Shown here piece by piece: positions 35,063 to 47,232 of a stretch of DNA of 64,000 nt (position 1 is its first letter; each line of letters starts with the position of its first letter). The notes beneath the pieces were generated by a model that searched no databases, was not told where the DNA came from, and was given only the letters and a program-made list of their open reading frames with translations. The translations under genes were made by a program, and so were the position numbers. This DNA comes from Rhinopomastus cyanomelas (Eukaryota; Chordata; Aves; Bucerotiformes; Rhinopomastidae): contig VXBP01010410.1 in the NCBI GenBank assembly GCA_013400115.1, positions 171,855 to 235,854 on the forward strand. Direction: 5' to 3'.

Positions 35063-36904
35063 CTGTTTCAGGAACGTAGCTCTCAAAAGCTAAAACATTA
35101 TAGAAAATCACTTTGGAGAGCGTGGCAATTCACGGGAGATAATGCATTAGATTACAGAACCAAATACTCTTTTTCTCTGGACCACCTCTGGCACAGGATG
35201 GCCCGGGCTTTGTGCAAGAGCAGCTGTGGGTGTTACATTTGTTTTCTGTGTGTATTCTACTTGGTCAGGATTTCAGTGTTCACACTTGGCTCTGTGCAGA
35301 GCATGGATCAGCGTTACTGGCATGAAAGTCATCGGCCAGAGTGTCTCAGCAGGTTCAAAGCTGAACCAAGCAAGTACACTTCAACAGTTACCACAGGTTC
35401 TTTTCTAACAAAGGGGGTATTTTGCATTTCAGCAAGCTTCACAAAAGCCTACTCCACTGTGGCATGGTCTCTGCAATAACTCCATCCACTTTAGACCAAA
35501 GGGACTCCTCGCATCAGCTTTGCAAGATCAAGCTCTTGGCTACAGACGAGAGCTGCTGGCAGATCAAGCAAGCAATTACTGGTAGCCCACTTCCACTCCC
35601 TGCTTCTAGGTGTGTGCTTAGCTAACTCTCAACTTGTTTTTTTAAAGCACAACAAAAATAACTTAAAAACTCCTTAGCTCAGCTTAAAAGTCGCTGCCAA
35701 TGCAAAAGCCTTCAGGGCTAACCCTTGTAAACAGCATGCCCAGGCTTGACTCAGCAAGAAGCTTTTTAGCAGTAGCTCCTAAACTGTGGTTAAAACCCAT
35801 CAGGCATTATGCAGTGCAACAAACAAAAGCAGCCTTGTTTTTCTACCGACATCCTGGTGGTGTTTCAAGATGCAGTTCTGTCATTATTTACTGACAAAAT
35901 GTTGTTGTTGTTGTTCTGTGCGCAAAAAGGATCCCTGAGCCAACAGTCACAAATTCTTTTCATGAGGACTGGATTGTCCCAACGACCTAAACATAGAAAA
36001 CACTCCATCTCCATGATAATGTGGGGTTGCCCTTAATTTCCCTCTGGTAGGGCTTTTATCTGGTTTAATCATGAATCTTCCTCCATTTCCCTGAGATCTG
36101 AATATATTAGAGATTTTGCCTGATATTCAGCCTACGCTTTTTCCTTTATCTGATCCTATTACCCCTCCTTGTTTTCTTTTTACTACATTGAAAATAACAG
36201 AATAACCCTTTGGGATCAGTTCCAAAGTTCCTGAGCTGTTAAGGCAAGGTAGTTCACAGACAGGCAAGGTGGCTGTTAGGTATTTCATCATCTCTGAAGT
36301 CTCAAGGTTTACAAATTCACCAAATTTAATGTTGAACCAGGGTGTTGCATGTTGGATATCTGTTTCAGGCTGGTTTTGTCTTTCCTTTGTTGTTTTTTGT
36401 GAGAGTCAGCCAAAGGAGGCCAAGTGGGGTTAAGGGAAAATATGTTGTTCAGCCATACAAAAAGTAATCATCATAACCTTACTACTTCGCTTTGGGAAAC
36501 GCCAGCATCTTTTAATTTTGTCGATGTGCTTTTTGCTGTTCCTGCTTCTAAAAGAAACACAGGAAAACCACCCTTAACTTTGCTAGGTAGAAACCCTTTG
36601 AGAAACCTTCATTCCAGTGCACTCAGTGAGGGAGCATCAGAGTTCTGCAGTGATATTTGCTGAGTGCCCCCATGGTCCTGACTGAGCTCTAGCCGAACCC
36701 TGCCAGGGCTTCCCTGCTCCCTGTTCTCTGTTAGGGCCTCTCATTCTTCCCTTCCACTCAGTGGGAAACATGACCACAGCTTGATGGCTGAGGGGGGGCC
36801 GGTGGCATCGCACGCTCGCAAAGTCGCCTTTGTGCAGCATTGGGCACGCGAGAAGAGCCTTTGGTTAACCTCTGTGGGACATGGCTCCCACGAGACCTCA
36901 GCTT
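35063..36904 (+). repeat. Large direct repeat B, copy 2 (start of right contig)
   Basis: Second copy of 33215-35061. Its first about 302 bases also match the end of the left contig (31091-31397), so left and right contigs overlap directly. Unique sequence resumes at 36905. Confidence 0.95.
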
Positions 36905-39584
36905 TGATCCCATCAGGCGGTTGAGGATGGAACCCCAGGTAATGGGCATTCCTGTAGCAAGGACACTGCTCGGCTGAGCCACAGAACGTACGCGCCAATA
37001 AAACCTGTGTGTTTTCATATTTACTTTGCTACTGGAGTAGAAAATCTTTGGCAGGTCATGATTGATGGTACTGTGCTGCTTTGGAGATAGAGTGAGCTCC
37101 CTCTGGATTCAAAGCAAACAGCTGCTCAGAGAGGCCTTCTTAGGTTTTTTGCAAAGTTTTACGACTTTCACCAAACAGACACATTGCTCATGTGGGAAGC
37201 AGGTTTGGGGGCTCCCACATCCCATTTATTCTGTCCCCTTCTTTCCCACATGCTTCTTATATTTATTTAAGAAAATAAGAATGTGTGAGTGTGCAATGGT
37301 TTGCAGAGGCTGGTTCTCTCCAGAAGGCTGGTTCAAACCTCTCCCTGGTCTGTAATTAGCAGGAGTGTGTTGCTTTTAGGTGGCTCTTTGGTAACCTTTC
37401 AGGAGGTGATTTGAGGGACTATCTATACTGATCTCACTCTAAAACTACCAGGATTAATACTTGATGGTCACTTGATCCTTCCCCAGGAGACCACAGATTA
37501 AATACTTGGCTGTTGCTGTCCTGTTTTGAGAGCTGGGAAAAAAATCCATCTCTGCTTTGGTTTTCCCCTCTCTGAAATGCTGTTGCAACAATACTCACCC
37601 TCCTGAAGTTTTGAGACCCAAGAAAAGTCAGGTGGTTGTGACTCATCTGGTTCCCCAGAAGAGGCTTTGTGGCATGTTTTTGGGCATCAGGAAAGAAGCA
37701 CCTAGTGCTACTTGGATGTGCAGAAACTGAGAAGGTACCTGCTTAACATCTTCCAGCCTCAGTGCAGGTACAGGCTGATCAAGGTCTTTTGAAAATGGGG
37801 CAGACATAATCCAAAACACTCATCAGCGCTTGAATGTTTCTGTAGGGTTTTCCAATCTGATTAACTATTTTACAGGAAAGAAACCCAACCAACTACCAAA
37901 CACAAAATACCACAGCTTGCTCTTTTGAGGCACACTAACAATTTTCAATCATTTTCCATGATGAGAGGGAGAGTTGCATGTGTACACTGTTCCTTGAATT
38001 GAGGGTAGCCTTCAAAATATTTGTAAAAACTCAAAGCTGAAGTCCAGAGGGACATAAAAGTGCAATATGACAGATTGGACTTGGAAACATTTGGGTTGAA
38101 TCTTCAGTTGCTGAATGGTGACAGCGTCATTCTGTGGTGAGGGCCCTCGGTGAGCTCAGATGAAGTTGTGCTTATTAGCACCTGGTGAAGATCTGGGCCA
38201 CCAAGTTGCTGGTGCTGTGACAACACAACCTACTGAATGAAAAACTGCATCTCTTATTTAGCCTAATCACTACCAGAAGTGTAAAAATGGCAAGGGGGTT
38301 TTTCTACTGAGAACAAGAGCCTGATCTCTGAGGTCTTTTATGTAAACCTCTGGCATGTGTTCATTTAATATGATGTCACTCTGTAATCCACCATTGCTTT
38401 TAAAAGTCATTCTCAGAGCTTCATGTCAGCAAGTCTTAAGTGATAATCCCTTTGCTTACCTCACTTTATAGTAGATTAAAAGTGACTTCATGCTTTCACC
38501 TTATCCACTGTTAAGCTCGTGCTTTAGGAAAAATTTATTTGAACTCTAATTCTCCTGCTGCTTTGTAAAGAGTTTCTAAACAGAGAGTGGGGGTCTTTGA
38601 GAAGCTATCTCAATGCCCGTTCTTCTCTGCTTGCAGCACCCTGTGAAAATGGAGAAATATTCACTGCCAATCTCCTGCCCTTTTAAACTCCAGTTGTGAA
38701 TTTGTTTCTCAAGTTTTCTTTCTGTTAAATATGGAGCACTACCCTTCCTGGCCTCCCCTGATTTTAATCCTAAGTAAAACCCCTTTCTAGATCGTGTTTC
38801 GCCTCTCACTAGCTTCATACATTCATAAGGATAAGAGAGAGAGAGGATGTGTTGCAGTGTTCTGTTCCTGGGTAGCACTTTCTCTGCTAGAGCACAGCTG
38901 TGCGCAGCTTCCCTCTCTCTGGTCCTGTGTCTCCTGGTTGAACTCTGGTCTGTAGAAATCCTGTCTCGGTATGAAAAGCTCTCCATGCAGTTCACTTTCC
39001 TAGTCCACCTCCTTCTTTTTCTCTCCCTGAGTTTCACTCTTCTGCTCCTAGCCCACCTCCTCATGTAACATGTCCCTCAAGATACTTGCTGCATGTTGTC
39101 ATATCCTTCCTCCCTGCGCTAATGGACTGGCCAGGCTGCAGCCTGAAGCATAGACTCAAATATCAGTCTGCTCAGCCTCCCCATTTTTACTGTGTCTCTC
39201 TGAAATCCTTCCAGTGTGTGTGGAGAGAAGTGGACAAAACCCATTCATCATATTGGCTTGCGAAATGAAGCTTGCGACATCTTGCTTTTCAGATACTGGT
39301 TAATCTGTGTTCCCAGCTACCAGTGGCCATGGGAAGCAGACAACACAAGGTGCTGAGAGATAAAAACTAATAGAAGGAATGCTGGCTTGCGATACTGGAA
39401 GAAAAATGTAGGATTTTTAATGTCCATACAGAGCGGAAATTTTAAAATCACATCCAAAAGTTTCCCCCACGCAAGAAAGAGCAGAGAAGTCAATTTACCC
39501 TGGAAGGATGAAGGACTGAGTCAACTCTGCTGGGATTAGAACATGTGGTTCGAGGGATCCTAGGTATTTCGGGTCTGATTCTCA

Positions 39585-39593
39585 GACCACCCA
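39585..39593 (+). promoter_or_regulatory. Canonical GLI-binding 9-mer
   Basis: GACCACCCA matches the established GLI zinc-finger consensus exactly. It lies in the large GLI2 intron, within a locally CpG-containing stretch just before a G-rich run. About 0.5 such matches are expected by chance in 64 kb on both strands, so function is unproven. Confidence 0.25.
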
Positions 39594-39703
39594 GCTTGCT
39601 GGTGGCGAGCGGGGGTGGGGGAGAGAGGGGAAAAAAATAGAAAAGAAAGCTAATAAAAAAAGGACCCTGTTTGGCAGAACTGTGGATCTGGGTACCCTTC
39701 ACG

Positions 39704-39747
39704 CAGCTAACGCCGTGTGACACCCTGTGCACAGCTAACGCCATGTG
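39704..39747 (+). repeat. Short direct repeat, CAGCTAACGCC(G/A)TGTG
   Basis: Two 16-base copies start at 39704 and 39732 (28 bp apart) and differ at one base. They lie in a small CpG-containing stretch of the large GLI2 intron. Confidence 0.8.
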
Positions 39748-40882
39748 CACACGTGTCTGCACAACCCAAAGGGCACGACTGGGTGCTGTTACTCTGGCAA
39801 AGCCCAGGTCTGCAGAGCACTCCTGCAGGAATGTGCGTGTTTAAGAGAAGTTTTTAGATCCCTGGCTTTGACACTGAACCACGTATGTCTGTTTTTCTTC
39901 TCTGTGCCAGACTGTTTTGAGAATTGGTGATTTTACATAATTTTCTGCCTCGGAGGCTTTTCACGCCTGTTCTTTTATGTTTCACTGATGATATTAAATA
40001 GACAACTAGCAGAGCTAAAATTGCTCAAGGGTCAAATTTTCTGTATGATATCAGATTTGAATTCCACCATATTGGAGGAAAGTGGGTGTTGTGTATTTCA
40101 AAATGATGTTGACCCTTAGGGCCAGCTTGTCAAGTGCTGATAATGCAAAGGATTTTCGAACACGCTGGATCCCAGTTAATTTCTAATTCCTCAAGCCTTC
40201 ATTTGGACTCAGGAACCCAAAGTCAGCCCTAGTAAATCAGTTAAATACTAACAAATTCTTTAAAATTACTGAAACAGTGTAAAGAGACACAAATATGTTA
40301 ATGAGGTTGGTTGTTCACGCTTGGGGTCCAGTGTACACATTCAGGTCCTACAGCCCCCATAGGACTAGTGGAGTTGTTCTCTGCCCTGTCTCCTCTCCAT
40401 GACAGAAGCATGAACGTGGCAAATCTCGTTGGAGGATGTGCTGTGGAAAAAACATGATCAAGGTTTAGTTGATATGAGTTGTCCAGACTCATGGGAGGTG
40501 ATAGTGAAAGCAGGAGATTGTGAGTGTTTCGATGAGTATTTTTTAAGGTGATACTTGTAGGGCCAGAACACACCTACGGCATGGCAGGAGACTGAAAAGA
40601 AGGAAGAAGCAGCTATTCTTTCCCACTCCCTGGGCAGCCGACAGACCTGTTACACAGTCTCCCAGATGCTGAGTGCCTGCTGTAGATCAAAAGTGAAACT
40701 TAGTCTCCACCACCATCTCCTACCCTTCCTGTGATTGTAGAATTTGTCTTACTCTTTCTCTTGCTCCTTCATAAGAAGTTTTCCTAGCTTGGTTCTGGAA
40801 CTACTTACATGGCTTTTGATTTGCAAACCAGCTGGTGGACATGGTACCTGCTGACTGAATGCTTCATCTGAAACTTCTTAAT

Positions 40883-41315
40883 GCAGGGCCACAAAGATGA
40901 TGAAGAGAATGGAACATCTCTCTGGTGAGGAAAGGTTGAGGGAGATAGGTCTCTATAGCTTGGACAAAAAGGAGACTGAGGGGTGACCTCATTCATGTTG
41001 ATAACTATGTGAAGGGTGGGTGTCAAGAGGAGCCAGGATCTGCTCAGTGTCATCTAATGATAGAACCGGGGGCAACGGGTATGAGCTGGAACAGAGGCAG
41101 TTCCACATAAAAATGAGAAGGATCTTCTTCACAGTGAGGGTGACAGAGCACTGGAACAGGCTGCCCAGGGAGGTTGTAGAGTCTCCTTCTCTGAAGATGT
41201 TTAAAACCCACCTGGCCATGTTCCTGTGTGACTTGGTCTAGGCGATCCTGCTGCAACAGGAGGATTGGACTGGATGATCTTTCGAGGTCCCTTCCAATCC
41301 CTAATGTTCTGTGAT
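40883..41315 (+). mobile_element. CR1 LINE 3' end
   Basis: Plus-oriented. Frame 41020-41241 encodes ELEQRQFHIKMRRIFFTVRV and ends FLCDLV. It shares a 166-bp tract with the copy at 52980-53828 at a single mismatch. The 3' signature ends at 41315. Confidence 0.9.
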
Positions 41316-44300
41316 CCCACAGAGTAACCACATCCCAAGTTGCAGCTAGTAGAGGAAAGGCTATGTGAGTGTGGTTAGTGCATTAACAATTGGAAAGTTT
41401 CAAGCTTAAAGCTGCATTAGGACAATATTCTTGCATACAAATTTTTGTTTGGGATTATTTGTCTTCATCGTGTGATAAAACACTTGATCTCATGTGCTGT
41501 CTTTCAGTCCAATTCAAGTGCAGTATGATATTTTACAAAAGAAAATTGCACTGTGGCTGACAACAACAGGGCATGGAATTAAAAAGTGGTGAAAGAAAGC
41601 ATTTAGTCATTAAATCAGTAAAGGAAAGGAAGGTCAGTCTAGTAGGGATTAGCAAATCAGTAGAAGAGATATTTGTAGGTGTTTGAAAAGAAGTGATGAG
41701 CCGAAAAAAGTGGAAGGACATACAGAAAGTGACCCAGGCTAAAGTACTGTACAGGCTACTCAGGAAAACACCTAAGTATGTGCTTAACTAGAAATACTTG
41801 CTTAGATTCAGAGGAACTTAAACGCATGTCCACATACTAGAGATGAAGAGAGATGGTCTTCTGAAAATGCCATAAAGTAGAAATGTTTACTAAATCCCAC
41901 TTGTGTATTCCTGCTGCAAAACCTTTTCATATTAATGATTTTTCTTGTGCCAGTGTGGACTTGGCAGTTGACTTCTGACCTGCAATAGATTATTTGCTGG
42001 TATTCTCATGAAGGGCTTCACTTCAGTTGCTTCTCTAGGTACTTTTGGCAAAGTAAAAGTCAGGGTGGGACTAGAGCTCTGTTGTTACTTACATATAGCG
42101 GTGTGAGTCCGGGATCATCATAGAGATCCCAGAACTGGTGTCAAGCTGGAGAAGCCCAGCCACAGTAGTACCATGTGGACAAAATGTCATCGTATTTGCT
42201 TACTAGGAAGATCAAGGAACTATCTAATTCAGGTGCTGCTTTGAGCAGCTGATCACCAGTTAGGTCAGACAGTGTGTTGGTCCTGCCCTCGAGGAGACAA
42301 TGCTGTTTTCAGTTCTTTGGAAGGAACTGAAAATGAGACCTTTGCTGCTATTTTACCTTGTCCGTGAGACACCCATTTTGTAATGGCATCTTGTGGGAGT
42401 CAGAGTACAGCCTGAGATCTAGCATTTCTTAGGGACTAGGTCAGGGTGAATAACTCTGTTATCTGTAGACCAGTGGGAAGGATTTTGCCGTTGGTTCTCA
42501 AGGGAGAAATCATATAAAAGTTATTTCTAGCTTCTTCCCTTTTCAACTAGTCCTCCAGCTCAGCTGGGTTTTTGTAAGAAGTAGTGTTAGGAACTGATGA
42601 AAAATTACTTTTATCCAGTATGTTTAAATACTTAGATAGCTACTACCTGTTTTTATATCATTTCTAGGAGAAGTCTCTAAACACAGACGTGATCATAGTG
42701 AAACCAGTGTCAGCAGACTTTATTAACTTGAAAAAACAGAAGGCTGCAACAGAAGTCCAAATAAATGTCTAGCCATCTTTGGAAAACAAATTGTACACAC
42801 ACACACATAACCCAACCAATGTTCAGGTTAGGTCAAGACAATTTAAACCTTCCCTAAGGGCAGGCAGCAGTGAAATGGCCAGAATGTAAAAGACTAAAGG
42901 GGAATTGAGCCAAGTTAGATATTTTACAACCCATGTCTTTTTGAGAGTCCCACAGGACCTGTAATGAGAGCGAACATGCTGGATGTGTGGACTTTAGCAG
43001 ATAGGAATGCCAGCCGCACCATGTTCCTCACCAGAGCATTGTCATGTGGTGTTGCTTAATGAGTCAGAACGAAAAGCACTCTCACACCAACACCACTTCC
43101 TCTGTGTCCTGGGATTTTCTTTGCAGGCCATCCGTTCAAGGCTTGGTTAGGTCTTGACCTCCCTTGGCATGTGAGATCTAAACCTTATGTGACTCCAGAC
43201 TTCGCTCAGCCATGTCTGGTTTGAATCCCGTCAGTGCAGAGATGTGTGTTACCGCAAGAATAAGAAACTCTTCAAAGAGCTGTTTGTTTGTTTGTTTTCT
43301 CAAAAGGCAGCTCCTGCCAAATGTGAAGAAGGTAGGAGCACTGTGAACTGTAGCTTCTCTTCCTTCAGATACTGATGTGATGATGGACCTCAAGATGCTA
43401 TCAGCCTGGTTTCTCCTCTCCTGATCTCTGCAGAGCAGGGTTTGCATTTCTGGTGAATTATGTGACAGTTTCTGATAAGGATGGATGCTGAGCAGGGACT
43501 GAGGCTTAGTTTGTGCATGGATGCCACACTGCTTCAGATAGCTTCTACTCTTGGTAGTGTACTGAGTGAGTGACACTTCCCAAGGTGAATCTAAGAGGGA
43601 CTGAAAAGTCCTTGAGATGCCTTCTGCTGAAGAACAGATCATACTTCTGGCCAAAGTCATGCACAAGATGCAGTTGCGTTCCATCCCGTCATTTGCTTTT
43701 TGTCTACGTTGCCAAAATGGCCTTTATCCAGGCTCTAATTGCCGCGATTGGTTTCATTGCTTTGCCTGTCAGCATCCCAACCCTACCAGCTTCACCTTCG
43801 TTACTGGCTGTTATCCCAAGGAAGACAGCTTCTAGTTCATGCATTCACCAGCAAAACTCCTGCAATTTGTGAACGTTCAGTGTAGTGTGTGTTTGTGCGT
43901 GTGTGTAGTCTTCCTTACTAAAGGTCACAGGGATTCCTTACAAGGATTCAGTCTCCTCCCCCTGTTATCATGCTCAGTGGGTGGAAGCTAGACTGAGAGA
44001 TAATCTTGCCTACAGTGCATTGTAGTCTACACTCCACTGCTTGCATTTCATTTGCAAATGAAAGACTTTCTAGAGTGTAGGAGAAAATCTTTGATTAAAA
44101 TTAAACTGGAGATTTTCAGAAGCTGTTACTGAAGGCTGAAGGTAGAAGATAGAGGTGGTGCAGCCAGGGAATCTGGCATCATTGGGAGCATCACAAGAGC
44201 TTATCATGGTACAATAACATAAACTACATTTCTTTTTCATTTTTGGCTCATAAAACTTCTGTCCTTCAGTGAACAGCAGAACTAGAGCTTTCGAGTGGGA

Positions 44301-44945
44301 CTTGTGTAATTAAAAGTCTATTTCTCACCCACAGGTCTTTACAACTCTTCTAGCACTTGATCTGTCCCACTTGCACCCTATGACTGAGCTTTGAGAATGA
44401 GTGATGCACTCACGTACCTTTTTCTGTTGGCTACAAGTATTTCTGTAGCAGACATGGATGGTTGTGTGACATTCATGAGTACCAAATCTGTACTGCAGTG
44501 CTGGGTAAGAGTCATTGCTCTGCCACTTATGAACATTATGAACAGCTCTAAAACTTGCACTGTAATGTGACACACATAAAGGGAATTGTTAATATTAAAA
44601 ATTCAGTCCTTAGGGGTTGCATTTCCTTGGATACTAGTAATGCAATAGATGATTTAAACCCCAAAATTTTTAAAAACCCTCTTTATTTTCTGTTCTGTTC
44701 TGTCCTATTTTAACACATTAAGCAGCAGATACAACTGAAAAAAGCCTCAAACCATGCACATTACAGGCCAGAAGTATTTAGGTATCAATATTCCCATCTG
44801 CAAACTGTTCCTACAATTAACATGGGTAGGAGCTTGAGCCCCACTGAAATCAACTTGGGCTGCAAAAGATACTTGAAGATGCAAAAAGATGATGGATGGG
44901 ACTTTCAAAAGCTGCTACCATATGGCAAACCTGGCTGCTGAGATT

Positions 44946-45145
44946 TCACAGAGCATTAGGGACTGGAAGTGGCCTCAAAAAATCATCCAGTCCAATCCCC
45001 CTGCCACAGCAAGATTGCCTAGATCCAGTCGCACTGGAACATGTCCTGGTGGGTTTTAAACCTCTCCAGAGAAGGAGACTCCACAACCCCCCTGGGCAGC
45101 CCGTTCCAGTGTCTGTCACCCGTACCGTAAAGAAGTTCTTTCAGC
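44946..45145 (-). mobile_element. CR1 3' fragment
   Basis: Reverse-oriented. The signature lies at 44946-45005 and homology continues to the 'ccgtaaagaagttctttc' block. The minus frame contains HWNGLPRGVVESPSLERFKT. Confidence 0.85.
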
Positions 45146-47142
45146 ATAGCTTTCACTTCCAGAGCTGATTTGCTCATCACTGTGTTGCCTAAACAGGTAG
45201 AATAATCCACTGTGCCTGGACAGTTCTGTTTTCTCACTCCCAGATCACAGAGCAGTGGCCCTGTGTTTACCTTTTTTCAAACTGGAGAGTAATGTTTAAA
45301 GAAAATTTTGTTCTGAATTATTAAAGCCACTGAATATGTTTTCATTAAAATTTGAGTATGTTTAGTATCCTTTCTCTTTAATTTTAAATGGAACCAATAG
45401 CTGATGACTTAATTACCTAGCAATATCTCTTCTTTCTTTTTAATGTTGTCTTATATTAATCAAATGAGCATAGTTGTGTGTTGCCAAGCTAAGCACATTA
45501 CGCTTTACGGACTGAGTGCCCCATTTAAAGGGCACACAGTGTTAACACCTTTTGACTTGCTAGAGACTTCACATCATGCTACACAATGAATCCCACGGTG
45601 AATTGATCCTGTGCAAAAAAGAAACTGTTTGCTTTACCCTTTCTGATCTAAAAGAACAGCCCAAACTGTCCCCAAAATGTCCCTACTTTCATTGAGGTCA
45701 CATTCAGACTACCCAGAGTATCATCTCAGACAGGTTTTAGCTGCTGTTGTGGAAAGCAGTGGCCATAACGTGTCAGTTGAACACCTGCAGTTGACCACGC
45801 AAAGACAGCAGCTGCCTCTTCCTTGCCTCTGCACAGTTTGAAGGCTCAGCAATCTTTACGGAGACAGGGCTGAAGCCTTCGTTTCTCTCTTCTCTTAGAT
45901 GCCTTAACTGGAGTGTAGGCTAGTGTTTTGTGAGATCCAAGAAAGGTTTTCTTTGAGGTTCATGCAGTGATAAGGAAGTTTCTGCTTCTGCCCCCAGTCC
46001 AACAGTATAGACGATCACCAGGACGGTTAGTGTGAGGAGATTGTCCGGGGACCTTTGCCAGCACTGATGCTACATAAAGCCCCCTGTTTTTCAGGCAGCA
46101 CCCCAAAAACAACTATGATTCCCTGGAAGAGGAGTGGTAAAGAGAGACTATACCCTTGCTTTGCTTTGTTTATGAGAGAAACAACTTAAGCAACTTGGCC
46201 CATTTGGGAATTAGAGGTGACATTTAAGGTTAGGTTGAAATCATTTAAAGCTCAGCTGAGGACTGGAAATTTCCATTTTCACTCAGCTAAGCTTAGTGCC
46301 TATTTTTTTCCTGAGCTGAAAGAAGGTTTTGGATATTTAAAACTAGTGTGGGGCACCATGCAGATGGAAAGGCAGGCAGGAGCGGTGGCCAGCAGAAGGG
46401 AGGCTGTGGCACAGCAGTGAGAGTGAAGAACTTTGGAGGTTGGTGGCAAGCTGATGAGCTGTGCGGTGCACAGATCTTTTCTCCTGTCAGTCTGGTAAGC
46501 ACCAAACCCACTGGACTCCCCAAAAAAGCATGGCAGATGCACAGGGGTGAGGTTCTTTGCCCTCAAAATGACATATGTATGTGCATCACTCACCAGCTAA
46601 GATGACAAGGACTCTTTGAAATGTTTTTCTGCATTTGCATGCACAAAAGAAGCTGGATAAGCCTTTAAAAAAATCTGATAAGTAGCAGGCAATTGAATTA
46701 ACCACTGTTGACTGTATTGCTGTCTCTTAACAAACTCCATCTGTATGGTCTCTCTTTGTAGACACAATTTTATAACTTAATTTCCCTACAAAAACATCAG
46801 TGTTTACTTAGTAAGAAATCTGTTCTTTGTCAGCTTAAAACAGTGATTTCTTTATTACCACTCCGCGCAAGGAATGACAGCACAGAATTGGCACTGGAGC
46901 AAGTCTGGTTGAGTCTACAGCGTTGTAATGGAAACAGGGTGAACCGAGGGTCAAGTATAATGGGATTTGTATACAGAAATGTGTCTGCATAAGGAATAGC
47001 TGCATGAGATAAGAGCCTGAAAGATGAGGCCCGCAGGTCTCCCTTCACATGGCAGTGGGAGGGAGGTCTTACCATAGGTACACGGCACTGGTGGCATGGG
47101 ACGTGGGGTTCCCGCTGCGCCAGGACAGAGAAGATGCCAAAA

Positions 47143-47232
47143 TCACACAGTATCACGGTACATTAGGGATTGGAAGGGATCTTCAAAGATCATCTAGTCC
47201 AGTCCTCCTGCCAAAGCAGGACCACCTAGATG
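47143..47232 (-). mobile_element. CR1 3' terminal fragment
   Basis: About 90 bp, reverse-oriented: ACATTAGGGATTGGAAGGG, 'gatcatctagtccagtcctcctgcc' and a GGACCACCTAGATG end. Confidence 0.85.

Noticed and set aside
29275..36904. Genuine tandem segmental duplication containing several genes
   Set aside because: Junctions coincide exactly with single Ns, identity is near 100%, and the middle contig is fully contained in its neighbours; an assembly artefact is simpler. No genes lie inside.
38576..39064. 162-codon arginine-rich minus-strand ORF
   Set aside because: Generated by a CT-rich plus strand; no domain, start context or partner to support it.
39601..39630. G-quadruplex
   Set aside because: Only three runs of four or more G are present in close spacing, so the canonical four-run pattern is not met.
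43281..43298. (GTTT)n tract as a notable repeat
   Set aside because: Only about four units; common low-complexity sequence.
43178..43684. 168-codon minus-strand ORF
   Set aside because: No similarity recognised; ordinary intron composition and length compatible with chance.
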